Assembly: GCA_020849625.1 (NCBI GenBank)
Contig: JADLFV010000097.1
Location: forward strand, 50,160-114,159
Direction of reading: 5' to 3'
DNA length: 64,000 nucleotides
DNA from: Phycisphaeraceae bacterium
GTDB lineage: Bacteria; Planctomycetota; Phycisphaerae; Phycisphaerales; Phycisphaeraceae
The notes below the pieces were generated by a model. That model did no database searches and was not told where the DNA came from. It worked only from the letters and a program-made list of their open reading frames with translations. Made by a program: the position numbers and the translations under genes. Positions 41,166-49,189 of this stretch are shown here, in pieces. Position 1 is the stretch's first letter; every line of letters begins with the position of its first letter.

Positions 41166-42383
41166 TCACCCCAGCGTCTCGATCGGCGGCAGTTCACCCG
41201 CGATCGGGGACAGGTACTGGCGGAAGCTCTCGTCAATGTTGCAGCCGTCCACGATGTAGCGCGGATCGAGCGTGCGGGTTTTGGCTGCCACGTCGCTCAG
41301 TTCGATACGCTTGAACTCGACTTGGTACGGCGAGTCGCTGACACGCTGGATGGCGATCGAGCCGTCGGTGTCCGATGCCAGCGACAGTTCCGCCGCCTTG
41401 CGGGCCGCCATGCGGGCTTCGCTGGCGTCGGTGGGACTGACGCAACCGGCGAAGCAGCGCTGCAGGTAGCCGAAGGTGTCCGCCCGCACGCGGGTGCGCT
41501 TGCCCATGTAGTTTTTGATCTCCTGGCCCAAGAAGTCGCCCAATGCGCCGGAGCCCGAGAGCTGCACGTTGCCGTGGGCGTCGCGTTCGACGTGGTGGCC
41601 CTGCTGAATGGCGAGCTTGGCGGCCATGGGCTGGCCTTCCTTGTCGTGAATGCCTTCCGACACCGCGATCAGGCATCGGCCGTACTTGCTGTAAACCCGC
41701 TCGACGTCGGTGCAGAACTTGACCGAATCAAACGGCGCTTCAGGCACGTAGATCAGGTGCGGCCCGTCCGCCTCGTTGCGCCGGCCCAGCATGGCGGCGG
41801 CGGTGAGGAACCCGGCGTGGCGGCCCATGATGACGTTGATCTTGACCCCCGGCAGTGCCGCGTTATCTAAATTGTCGCCCATGAACGCGCACGCCACGAA
41901 CCGCGCCGCGCTGCCGTAGCCGGGCGTGTGGTCGTTGTGCATCAGGTCGTTGTCGATGGTCTTGGGCACGTGGAAGGCGTGCAGCTCGTACTTGTGATCG
42001 CTGGCGGCTTCGTTGACCAGGCGGCAGGTGTCGGAGCTGTCGTTGCCGCCGATGTAGAAGAAGTAGCGCACGTCGTTCTTCTTGAACGCTTCGAAGATGC
42101 GGGCGCAATACTCGGCGTCCGGCTTGTCACGCGAAGAGCCCAGGGCGGAGGACGGCGTGTCCGCGATGCGATTCAGCCGCTCCTGCGACAGGTTCTGCAG
42201 CTCGATGAAGTCGTTCTTCACGATGCCGCTGACGGCATGACGAGCGCCGAGAATCTTTCCGACGCCCGCCCCCGGAATGCCCGGCTTGCCGCGCATCGTT
42301 TCCACGATGCCCACAAGGGACTGATTGATCACGGCGGTGGGACCACCGGACTGACCGATGACGACGTTGCCAGCCTTGCTCAT
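41166..42383 (-). CDS. pfp: 6-phosphofructokinase, PPi-dependent-type
   Basis: A 405-residue enzyme of the PfkA fold. Landmarks are IGQSGGPTAVINQS, the phosphate-donor region IGGNDSSDTC, the catalytic block PKTIDNDL (the PK-T-IDND form is typical of pyrophosphate-type enzymes), GYGSAARF and the MGRHAGFL fructose-6-phosphate loop. It carries out fructose-6-phosphate to fructose-1,6-bisphosphate, linking the hexose-phosphate genes of this window to glycolysis. Phosphate donor is inferred from motif only. It starts at ATG 42383. Confidence 0.88.
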   Translation of the reverse strand: MSKAGNVVIGQSGGPTAVINQSLVGIVETMRGKPGIPGAGVGKILGARHAVSGIVKNDFIELQNLSQERLNRIADTPSSALGSSRDKPDAEYCARIFEAFKKNDVRYFFYIGGNDSSDTCRLVNEAASDHKYELHAFHVPKTIDNDLMHNDHTPGYGSAARFVACAFMGDNLDNAALPGVKINVIMGRHAGFLTAAAMLGRRNEADGPHLIYVPEAPFDSVKFCTDVERVYSKYGRCLIAVSEGIHDKEGQPMAAKLAIQQGHHVERDAHGNVQLSGSGALGDFLGQEIKNYMGKRTRVRADTFGYLQRCFAGCVSPTDASEARMAARKAAELSLASDTDGSIAIQRVSDSPYQVEFKRIELSDVAAKTRTLDPRYIVDGCNIDESFRQYLSPIAGELPPIETLG

Positions 42384-42463
42384 GGCGGCGCACTCCCAAA
42401 AAAGCTGTCAGGGGGGATCGATACGGAGCGGAGATTGTAGCGTCCCGCGGCCGAACGTGCAGG

Positions 42464-42574
42464 GGCGGAAAAAGGCAGACAAGGGGACAAGGAGACACGG
42501 AGACCATGGGATGCGCACAGGACGCCACCGACCAAAATCTCCTTGTCTCCTTGTCACCTTGTCTGTCTTCCGCC
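42464..42574. repeat. Octamer-word inverted repeat (GACAAGGA words) between rhomboid and pfk genes
   Basis: The left arm (42464-42504) reads GGCGGAA then GCAGACAA, GGGGACAA, GGAGACAC, GGAGAC. The right arm (42539-42574) is the reverse complement including the GGCGGAA/TTCCGCC ends. The words match those at 1437-1530 about 41 kb away. It lies upstream of pfk and directly downstream of the rhomboid gene on the shared minus strand. Confidence 0.85.
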
Positions 42575-42580
42575 TTGTTC

Positions 42581-43741
42581 CTATTTCCCCAACTCATCCA
42601 ACACGCTTTTGGCTAATTGCTGGTCATCTGCACTCAATTTGGGCAGTGCAGCCTCCAGCAGTTCGCGGGCGCGTTTGGGTGAGTCGAGGTATCGGCCGTG
42701 GATCAGACCCAGGATCAACTGCACGTGCTGAAGCTCGCTGTAGCGTGGGTAGGTTTTTAGAAACAGTTCATAAGCTGCGGCCGCGGTGTCGTAGCGGCCT
42801 TCGCTCATCAACTGGTTGGCCACGTCCAGTTGCTGCTGCTGGCTGAGCACCTGATCGCCGTGCTGTTCAAGCAGTTGGCCGTAAAGCCGGGCCGCGGCGG
42901 GCAGGTCGTGATGGTCGATGGACGCGGCAATCTGGTCACGGGCGTCGAGCAGTTTCGAGTTTCGAGTTTCGAGTTTCGAGTTTTTGTCGTTGGTCGCTGG
43001 TGCGCCTCCAATCCTTCCGGGGGCGGGGGCGCTGTCCCAGGGGTGGTAGCCTTGCTGGGTCAGGCGCTGGAACTGGGCGCGGCGGCGGCGATGGGCGATC
43101 ATGGAGAGCATGTCATATGGCTCGCGCGGAATCAGGCGCGAGAACAGCAACCCCATGCCCACGGCAAAGCCCGTGACGTAACCAGCCAGGTGCGCCATGT
43201 AGGCCACGTTCTCGCCGGCCCCGGTGACCTGGAACAAAAGGTTCTGCGCCACTTGGAAGAGGATCAGCAACATGCTGGAAACCTCGAACGAGCCGATGAA
43301 GAAGAACCAGTACACGATGGTGACGTTGGTCATGGGAAACAGGGCCAGGTACGCCCCGGTGACCGCGGCGATGGAACCGCTGGCGCCCAGCACCGGCGCG
43401 GCACTGACCAGGCAGTGCCCGAGCCCGGAGATCACGCCGCCGGCCAGATAAAACAGCAGATAGCCCAGCCGGCCCAGCCGATCCTCCACCGCGTTGCCGA
43501 ACACGTACAGGAACAGCATGTTGAACAGGATGTGCATCTTCCCGCCGTGCAGGAACTGGTAGGTCAGAAACTGCAGGAACTGCGGCCGATCGCCGCTGAG
43601 GTAAAACTGGGTGATGCGATAGTCGTTGGCATTGACCAGGCGCTCGGTGAAAAGGAACAGCAGCACGTTGGCAGCGATCAGCGCGTAATTCACCCACGGG
43701 GTGCGATTGATGCGGCGATCGGTTCGAGTGGGGAAGAACAT
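42581..43741 (-). CDS. Rhomboid-family membrane protease with C-terminal TPR-like domain
   Basis: A 386-residue protein. Six transmembrane helices occupy about residues 17-205, with the rhomboid catalytic Ser121 in GASGSIAAVTG and His184 in YMAHLAGYV, and the ligand-loop pattern in FLTYQFLHGGKMHILFNMLFLYVFG. A linker (about 233-262) contains APAPGRIGG and NSKLETRNSKLL, encoded by a CTTCCGGGGGC word and by four exact TTTCGAG heptads. The C-terminal about 120 residues are TPR-like helices (ARLYGQLLEQHGDQVLSQQQQLDVANQL). Rhomboids cleave membrane proteins within the bilayer. Confidence 0.92.
   Translation of the reverse strand: MFFPTRTDRRINRTPWVNYALIAANVLLFLFTERLVNANDYRITQFYLSGDRPQFLQFLTYQFLHGGKMHILFNMLFLYVFGNAVEDRLGRLGYLLFYLAGGVISGLGHCLVSAAPVLGASGSIAAVTGAYLALFPMTNVTIVYWFFFIGSFEVSSMLLILFQVAQNLLFQVTGAGENVAYMAHLAGYVTGFAVGMGLLFSRLIPREPYDMLSMIAHRRRRAQFQRLTQQGYHPWDSAPAPGRIGGAPATNDKNSKLETRNSKLLDARDQIAASIDHHDLPAAARLYGQLLEQHGDQVLSQQQQLDVANQLMSEGRYDTAAAAYELFLKTYPRYSELQHVQLILGLIHGRYLDSPKRARELLEAALPKLSADDQQLAKSVLDELGK
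42953..42980. repeat. Four exact TTTCGAG heptads inside the rhomboid gene
   Basis: Four contiguous copies of TTTCGAG lie within the coding sequence of the inter-domain linker. Read on the minus strand as CTCGAAA they encode overlapping KLETRNS-type residues; 21 nt (three heptads) equal seven codons, so the frame returns every three units. A net gain or loss of one heptad would shift the frame. This is the same 7-nt periodicity as the intergenic hairpins, but here single-armed. Confidence 0.9.
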
Positions 43742-43782
43742 ACGGCTGATTCCCGGTTGGCGAACGAAAAACGTAATCCAAA

Positions 43783-44298
43783 TCAGGGCGAAGCATCATG
43801 CTGCACCGGCGTGCCCAATTGGGGCGGCGCCGGCCGTTCCAGGCTGACCCACACCAGCACCCCGCTGGCGCCGATGGTCCCGATCACACCCAGCAACAGC
43901 AGCAACATCAGCCAGGTGGAGCGGTGCCGCCTGGGCCGTTTCCACGCCGGATCGGACGCCGGCGGCGCCGCTGCGGCATGACGGGCGGCCGCCGCTTCCC
44001 GCCGCATCATCTCGCTGAGCCCCGACAACCCGATCACGTGACCCGATTCATCCACCCGCACCCCCGCCCCTGGAAGTGCCCCCGGAATCGCCCCCGGAAC
44101 TGAACTGCCAGTCGCACTTGTCGCGCCCGCTTGTTCACTTCCGGGGCCGGGGGCGGGGGCGGCGGGGGTCAGGCGATGGTAGTGGGCCTTGTCGATCAGA
44201 AATCGCTGTCCGCAACCGGCACAGGTCGCCACCGCCCCGGCGCGCACGAAGGATGCTCGCATCACCTGGTGGCAGGACGGACAGGTCAATTCGTACAT
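43783..44298 (-). CDS. Zinc-ribbon, single-span membrane protein
   Basis: 171 residues from ATG 44298. The N-terminal zinc ribbon reads YELTCPSCHQVMRASFVRAGAVATCAGCGQRF (CxxC...CxxC), similar to MJ0042-type fingers. A Pro/Ala/Gly-rich linker follows, encoded by a GC-rich inverted repeat with the ACTTCCGGGG and GCCCCCGGAA words (44050-44165). A KRPRRHRS basic stop precedes one C-terminal membrane segment (WLMLLLLLGVIGTIGASGVLVWV). It probably serves as a small membrane-tethered sensor or chaperone-like protein; the function is unknown. Confidence 0.78.
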   Translation of the reverse strand: MYELTCPSCHQVMRASFVRAGAVATCAGCGQRFLIDKAHYHRLTPAAPAPGPGSEQAGATSATGSSVPGAIPGALPGAGVRVDESGHVIGLSGLSEMMRREAAAARHAAAAPPASDPAWKRPRRHRSTWLMLLLLLGVIGTIGASGVLVWVSLERPAPPQLGTPVQHDASP

Positions 44299-44344
44299 CG
44301 CGCCCACTGTAGCACGCTCGACCCCTGCCGACCACCAGAACAGC

Positions 44345-44463
44345 ATGGCAGATCAACGATGGCAGATGGTAAATGGCAAATGGCAGATGTGGAAGCAAGA
44401 CGGTTACCGACATGCAGTGTCTTTCCCATTTGCCATCTGCCATTTACCATCTGCCATGATCTG
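44345..44463. repeat. Heptad-word inverted repeat (AAATGGC/AGATGGC) in a divergent gap
   Basis: The left arm (44345-44392) strings AGATGGT, AAATGGC, AAATGGC, AGATG. The right arm (44425-44463) reverse-complements these, including CAGATCA/TGATCTG outer words. It lies between the divergent zinc-ribbon and mutarotase genes and ends 14 nt before the mutarotase start, so it is in a promoter/leader zone, not at a transcript 3' end. Confidence 0.82.
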
Positions 44464-44476
44464 ATATGCTTCCGCC

Positions 44477-45355
44477 ATGCTCGACGAATTCGCCATCCAC
44501 GGCTCACTGCGTTTCGAACCCGGCGCGGGCGACCTCACCCGCGCCGTCATCACCACCCCCGCCTGCACCGGCCAGCTTTACCTGCACGGCGCACACGTGA
44601 CTTCCTGGACGCCGAAGGCTGAGCGCAGCGAAGCCTCGGATCCCACCGACGTCCTGTTCCTTTCCGACGTCTCCCAATTCCGTGCCGGCACCGCCATCCG
44701 CGGCGGCGTGCCCATCTGCCTGCCATGGTTCGGCCGGCATCCCAGTGATCCCAAAGCCCCCATCCACGGCACCGTGCGCCTGCGCGCCTGGGACCTGCAC
44801 AGCACCCGCCTCGAAAGCGACGCGGTCAGCCTCACGCTCACCACCCGTTGCGACAACCTGCTGGTGACTTTCCATGCCAGCTTCGGCCGGCAACTGGCGA
44901 TGACCCTCACCGTCACCAACCAGGCCGACGCACCGGCCGTCATCACCGAAGCCCTGCACACCTATTTCGCTGTCAGTCACCCCCGAAAGGTTTACATCAC
45001 CGGGCTGCAAGGCACGCACTACTACTCCAAGGTCCACGACGCCCGCTTCACCGAGCAGAACGAGCAGCTTCATTTCGACGGCGAAACCGATCGCGTCTAT
45101 TTCAACACCGAGGCCACGTGCCTGCTGCACGATCCGACCTGGCATCGCCGCATCGTCGTGGCGAAAACCGGCTCACGCTCGACCGTGGTCTGGAACCCCG
45201 GCTCGGAACGCTTCAAAAACAGCGAAGACCTGGGCGGCGAGCGCTGGGATCGCTTCGTCTGCATCGAAACCGCCAACGCCCTGGACAACGCCATCACCAT
45301 CGCCCCCGGCGCCGAGCACAGCCTCAGCGCGCAACTGAGCGTCGAACGCGATTGA
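44477..45355 (+). CDS. D-hexose-6-phosphate mutarotase (aldose-1-epimerase family)
   Basis: A 292-residue protein with the YeaD-type landmarks LHGAHVTSW, GTAIRGGVPICLPWFG, catalytic His in ITEALHTYFAV, TGLQGTHYYSKVHDA, ETDRVYFNT, VVWNPG and FVCIETANALDNAITIAPGAEHSL. It interconverts alpha/beta anomers of hexose-6-phosphates, consistent with the hexose-phosphate enzymes in the window. After TSWTPK there is an extra AERSEASDP segment encoded by the palindromic GGCTGAGCGCAGCGAAGCC, not present in family members I recall. It may be an element inserted in-frame. Confidence 0.88.
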   Translation: MLDEFAIHGSLRFEPGAGDLTRAVITTPACTGQLYLHGAHVTSWTPKAERSEASDPTDVLFLSDVSQFRAGTAIRGGVPICLPWFGRHPSDPKAPIHGTVRLRAWDLHSTRLESDAVSLTLTTRCDNLLVTFHASFGRQLAMTLTVTNQADAPAVITEALHTYFAVSHPRKVYITGLQGTHYYSKVHDARFTEQNEQLHFDGETDRVYFNTEATCLLHDPTWHRRIVVAKTGSRSTVVWNPGSERFKNSEDLGGERWDRFVCIETANALDNAITIAPGAEHSLSAQLSVERD

Positions 45356-45364
45356 ATACGTCAA

Positions 45365-45467
45365 ACGCCGAGCCCTGAGGAGGAGTCCGCGACGACGAAG
45401 GGCCGGATCGATCGCATAACGCCCACGTCATCCGGCCCTTCGTCGCCGACTCCTCAGGGCTCGGCGT
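45365..45467. repeat. Palindromic CGCCGAGCCCTGAGGA element, copy 1
   Basis: Arms of about 40 nt (45365-45408 and 45430-45467) begin ACGCCGAGCCCTGAGGA and end in GAAGGGCCGGAT; they pair nearly perfectly around a loop of about 21 nt. A second, strongly similar full copy lies at 49221-49322, with an additional half copy at 49190-49207. It lies downstream of the mutarotase and downstream of the minus-strand Asp-box gene, i.e. between convergent stops. It looks like a mobile or amplified REP-type element. Confidence 0.88.
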
Positions 45468-45506
45468 CGGATGCCATCCGCGATCAGATTCTTTGTTGAT
45501 CTTGTC

Positions 45507-46784
45507 TCACTTCACCGGGTTCGGCACGCGATCGCGGTAGTCGAGGTAGTTCTCGATGCGGTGGAAGGTGATCAGGTTGCTGTTGTGCTGGTTGTCCGCG
45601 CCGCCGACGCCGTCGTCATACGCAGTGCGGGACAGGGCGATGATGTCATCGCCGTCGAACTTCCAGTCCACGTACTGGAACCCGTGGTGGGCGACGTCCG
45701 AGCCCTGGATCACGATGTAGCGCACTTCCCAGTGGATCAGGTCGGGCGAAGTGACCAGGGCCAGCGTGTTGCGCGTGCGCTCGAAGTTGAAGTAGCCGTT
45801 GTCAGTCAGCAGCTTGCCGCGCTTGGGCGGCGAAAGCATTTCGGGCGGCTGCGAGGCCAGGAACTGCTCGACCGTCTCCTGATTTTTGCGGTAATCCTGG
45901 GGAATCCAGTTGCTCAGCGAAATGTACTGCTGGCTCTTGGGGTCGTAGTGAATGACGAACTTCTTGCCGCCGCCGGGGAACTCGACAAAGCCCGTGGCCG
46001 GATCGAAGCTCATGGTGTGGGTCGTTTCATCGATGTTGATGATGGACGCGGTGTCGCCGTAGGGCGGGTGATCGGTGCGCAGCATATCGACCAGCTTGTC
46101 ATCGGGGGTGATGACGATGTTGCCTTCCAGCCAGCCGTGGAATCCGCCGTTGAGCCAACTGGGATCGCGGCCAAGCTCATTGGTGAATTTCCAGTTGGAA
46201 CGCTTCAGCAGATCGCTGTCAGACGGAGCGGAGATGGCCATGGCCTTGAAGCGATGGCCCCAGTCGGTGTCGGGGATGGCGTGCTCGAAGGCCCGCCAGA
46301 TGCGCCCGTTGTGTTCAACCACGGGCATGGGCCCGGTGTGATAGCCGTCCTCGGCGGTGAGCAAGCCGGTGTTTTCATCGACGGGGTCGGTCCAGGTCTG
46401 GCCGTTGTCGGTCGAGCGGCGGATGTAGATCTGGCCGTTGCCCTTGGTGGTGCCGATCATGTAAACATCACCGTTATGCACGAACATGTTGCTCCAGACA
46501 GCGTGCGGCACCATGCTGATCTGCTCCCACGTCACGCCGCGATCGGTCGAGCGATAAACATAGGCGCTGCCCTTCTTGTCGTGACTGGCCAGATAATCGC
46601 CGTTGGGCAGGATGATGATAGAGGGCGAACCGATGAACGTGCCGGTGGACTTGGGCGAATGAGCCACCACCACGCCCGGCACTTCCACCCCGTTGAGCAT
46701 GGTGGTTTGAGCCTGCACCGTCCAGGCCAGCAGCATCGACAGGCTGCACAGCCCCGCACAAATCCACAGTCGGGCCTTGATCAT
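45507..46784 (-). CDS. Secreted Asp-box (sialidase-like) protein
   Basis: A 425-residue protein from ATG 46784 with CAGGAG upstream. A signal peptide ends WTVQAQ. The first strand TTMLNGVEVPGVVVAHSPKSTG-TFIGSPSIIILPNGDYLASHD is shared nearly word for word with the adjacent 46925-49087 protein. Asp boxes: YRSTDRGVTWEQ and RRSTDNGQTWTD. It ends NSNLITFHRIENYLDYRDRV without PEP-CTERM. Adjacent, co-directional and about 50% alike to its neighbour by eye, so a tandem duplication. Location outside the cytoplasm; substrate unknown. Confidence 0.85.
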   Translation of the reverse strand: MIKARLWICAGLCSLSMLLAWTVQAQTTMLNGVEVPGVVVAHSPKSTGTFIGSPSIIILPNGDYLASHDKKGSAYVYRSTDRGVTWEQISMVPHAVWSNMFVHNGDVYMIGTTKGNGQIYIRRSTDNGQTWTDPVDENTGLLTAEDGYHTGPMPVVEHNGRIWRAFEHAIPDTDWGHRFKAMAISAPSDSDLLKRSNWKFTNELGRDPSWLNGGFHGWLEGNIVITPDDKLVDMLRTDHPPYGDTASIINIDETTHTMSFDPATGFVEFPGGGKKFVIHYDPKSQQYISLSNWIPQDYRKNQETVEQFLASQPPEMLSPPKRGKLLTDNGYFNFERTRNTLALVTSPDLIHWEVRYIVIQGSDVAHHGFQYVDWKFDGDDIIALSRTAYDDGVGGADNQHNSNLITFHRIENYLDYRDRVPNPVK

Positions 46785-46852
46785 TGCGAATCTCCTGAGA
46801 AAGTTGGAGTAAATCAACTCAACATCTGCCCTTGAATTGTATCACGCGGCCG

Positions 46853-46917
46853 GGTGCCACGGCCGCGCGTCGGCCGTGCCGATCACCACGCACACCCGCA
46901 CGCGGGTGTGGCACCCA
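46853..46917. repeat. Nested inverted repeat (GGGTGCCAC...GTGGCACCC) between the two Asp-box genes
   Basis: A 9-bp outer stem GGGTGCCAC/GTGGCACCC (46853-46861 with 46909-46917) encloses two smaller palindromes, CGGCC-N7-GGCCG and CACACCCGC/GCGGGTGTG. The result is a potential three-way junction similar in design to 19148-19208. It lies just downstream of the 46925-49087 stop and is likely an RNA 3'-end structure. Confidence 0.75.
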
Positions 46918-46924
46918 AACTCGA

Positions 46925-49087
46925 TCACGTGGCAAACCATCGTCGTCTGCGCGTGGTGAGCATGGTCAATCCGCCGATCAGCAGCATCACCGCCCCGGCC
47001 GGCTCGGGGATCAACTGCAGCATGTGCCCGGGATGAAACAGACTTTCGATCTGCGTGGCCGCCCGCCAGACGCCGTCGGACAGGTGATAGAGCTGGCTGC
47101 TGTTGTAATCGCTGACGAACAGTTCGCCGTCGATCAGCATCATGTCCAGCACGCTGCCGCTGATGTTGTTGCCCAGCCACTGCACGTTGCCCAGCAGATC
47201 GACCGCCGCCACCTGCAGCGTGCCGTTGAAGCCGACCAGCAATCGCTGGTTGTCCTCATCCCACAGCAGCGTCTGCGGAGCATTCAATCCCGAGACCAGC
47301 GTATCGAGGTAGCTGCCGTTTTCGTCAAACGCCAGCACGTTGCCGCCCTGGCGGTTGGCAACGAACAACGTGCCGTCGGTGGCGAACGCCAGCCCGCGCG
47401 GATTGTTGAGCGTGTAATTGGCACCGTCGGTGGTGTCGATGAGCATTTCCACCGCGTTGGTCTGGGTGTTGATGCGGTAGATGCGATCGGAATTGCTGCC
47501 GAAGGCGGTGCTCATGTAGAGCAAACCGTCGGGCCCGACGACGATCTTTTCAGGTCGGCCGGTGAACTGCTGACCTTCGCTGGCCACGACGCCGAGGAAC
47601 GTGCCCTCGCTGTCGAAACGCAGGATGCGTCCGCCGTCGCGTTGCTCGCCGATGAAGATCTGGCCCATGCCGCTGTCAACCAGGCCCAGCGGATTCACCA
47701 GATTGTCCCCGGCATATTCGCCCTCAGCGAAGACCTGCGGGTCGAGCATCCACGGCCCACCCATGCCGCCGATCAACTCGTACTTGAGCACGCGATTGTT
47801 GCCCGTGTCGGTGACCAGCGATTGCCACGTCTGCCAGTCGAGATAGTTTTCAAAACGATGGTAAGTGATGAAGTTGGCGTTGTGCTGATTGTTGGCTCCG
47901 CCCATGCCATCGTCGTAAGCGGTGCGTGACAGGCCGATCAGGTCGTCGCCGTCGAACTGCCAGTCGAGATAGTGGAAGCCGTGCTTGGCGACATCGGGAT
48001 GGTGCAGCAGGACCTTGCGGACGTCCCAGTGGACCAGGTCGGGCGAGCTGATCAGGGCCAGGGTGTTGCGGGTGCGTTCGAAGTTGTAGAAGCCGTTGTT
48101 GGTCAGCAGCGAGCCGCGCTGGTCGGGGGCCTGTTGCGCTTCGGTCAGCGAGTTGTAGAAGTTGTTGATGTCCTCTTCCGAAGAGCGCAGGGCGGGCGGG
48201 ACCCAACTGGTGAGTGCGAAGTATTGCTGCGAGGATTGGTCGTAGCGGATGACGAACTTCTTGCCGCCGCCGGGGAATTCGACGAAATCGTTTTGCGGAT
48301 CGAAGCTGATGGTGTGATTGCCTTCGTTGACGCGGATGATGGCAGAGCTGTCGCCGTGGACGGGATGATCGACGCGCAGCATGTTGACCACCGAACCATC
48401 GGGGGCGATGACCATGTTGCCTTCGCACCAGCCGTGGAAATCACCGCCCAGCCAGGACGGGTCGCGGCCGAGCTCGTTGCTGAAGGTCCAGTTGTTGCGG
48501 TTGAGCAGGTCGCTGCCCAGCGGCGCGGACATGACGAAAGCAAGGAAGCGATGTCCCCAGCCGGTGTTGGGGATGGTGTTTTCGAAAGCACGCCAGATGC
48601 GGCCGTTCTGAATGACCATCGAAGTGGCGGAGGTGTGATAGCCTCCGGCCGAGGTCAGCAGGCCGTTGCTTGCGCTGGTGGCGCTGGTCCAGGTGGCGCC
48701 GTTGTTGGTCGAACGGCTGATGTAGATCTTGCCGCCGGTGGTGCCCATCAGGTAGGCCGCCCCGTCGTAGCTGAAGATGGTGCCCCAGTTGCCGGGCACC
48801 GAGCCGCCGGCCGTCCAGGTCGCGCCCTGATCGGTGGAACGATAGACGTAGGTTCGCCCCGACTTGTCGTGACTGGCCAGGTAATCGCCGTTGGGCATGA
48901 TGGTGATGGAAGGCGACGCCACGTACACGCCTGTCGAAGCCGGCGAATGCGCCAGCACCGTGCCCGGCACCTCGACGCCGTTGAACATCGTGGTCTGACC
49001 CCACACCAAACCACCCGACGCTATCACCTCCAGCGCGAGCGACAGAGCCACCGCGCCCACCCGGCTGCCGACTCGGGACAGCTTCAT
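46925..49087 (-). CDS. Secreted Asp-box protein with NHL/SMP-like propeller and PEP-CTERM
   Basis: A 720-residue protein from ATG 49087 with GGAGGA upstream. A signal peptide ends GLVWGQ. Residues about 25-420 match the neighbouring 45507-46784 product (TTMFNGVEVPGTVLAHSPASTG, YRSTDQGATWT, SRSTNNGATWT, PGGGKKFVIRYD). A second propeller of NHL/SMP-30 type starts at about 430 (ILRFDSEGTFLGVVASEGQ, PEKIVVGPDGLLYMS, NPRGLAFATDGTLFVANRQGG, LAFDENGSYLDTL). It ends in the PEP-CTERM IPEPAGAVMLLIGGLTMLTTRRRRW. The added propeller and sorting tail distinguish it from its tandem paralog. Confidence 0.86.
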   Translation of the reverse strand: MKLSRVGSRVGAVALSLALEVIASGGLVWGQTTMFNGVEVPGTVLAHSPASTGVYVASPSITIMPNGDYLASHDKSGRTYVYRSTDQGATWTAGGSVPGNWGTIFSYDGAAYLMGTTGGKIYISRSTNNGATWTSATSASNGLLTSAGGYHTSATSMVIQNGRIWRAFENTIPNTGWGHRFLAFVMSAPLGSDLLNRNNWTFSNELGRDPSWLGGDFHGWCEGNMVIAPDGSVVNMLRVDHPVHGDSSAIIRVNEGNHTISFDPQNDFVEFPGGGKKFVIRYDQSSQQYFALTSWVPPALRSSEEDINNFYNSLTEAQQAPDQRGSLLTNNGFYNFERTRNTLALISSPDLVHWDVRKVLLHHPDVAKHGFHYLDWQFDGDDLIGLSRTAYDDGMGGANNQHNANFITYHRFENYLDWQTWQSLVTDTGNNRVLKYELIGGMGGPWMLDPQVFAEGEYAGDNLVNPLGLVDSGMGQIFIGEQRDGGRILRFDSEGTFLGVVASEGQQFTGRPEKIVVGPDGLLYMSTAFGSNSDRIYRINTQTNAVEMLIDTTDGANYTLNNPRGLAFATDGTLFVANRQGGNVLAFDENGSYLDTLVSGLNAPQTLLWDEDNQRLLVGFNGTLQVAAVDLLGNVQWLGNNISGSVLDMMLIDGELFVSDYNSSQLYHLSDGVWRAATQIESLFHPGHMLQLIPEPAGAVMLLIGGLTMLTTRRRRWFAT

Positions 49088-49189
49088 GCGATCCTCCTTA
49101 CAGGGAATCAATCCCCACACACGTCAAATATTGCCGGCTATATCCTACCGCGCCGGGCTGGCGCTTCCAAGGCTTACTATGCAAATACG

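Noticed and set aside
169..44463. CRISPR arrays suggested by repeated short words
   Set aside because: Units are 7-8 nt, contiguous and degenerate, with no unique spacers and no cas genes.
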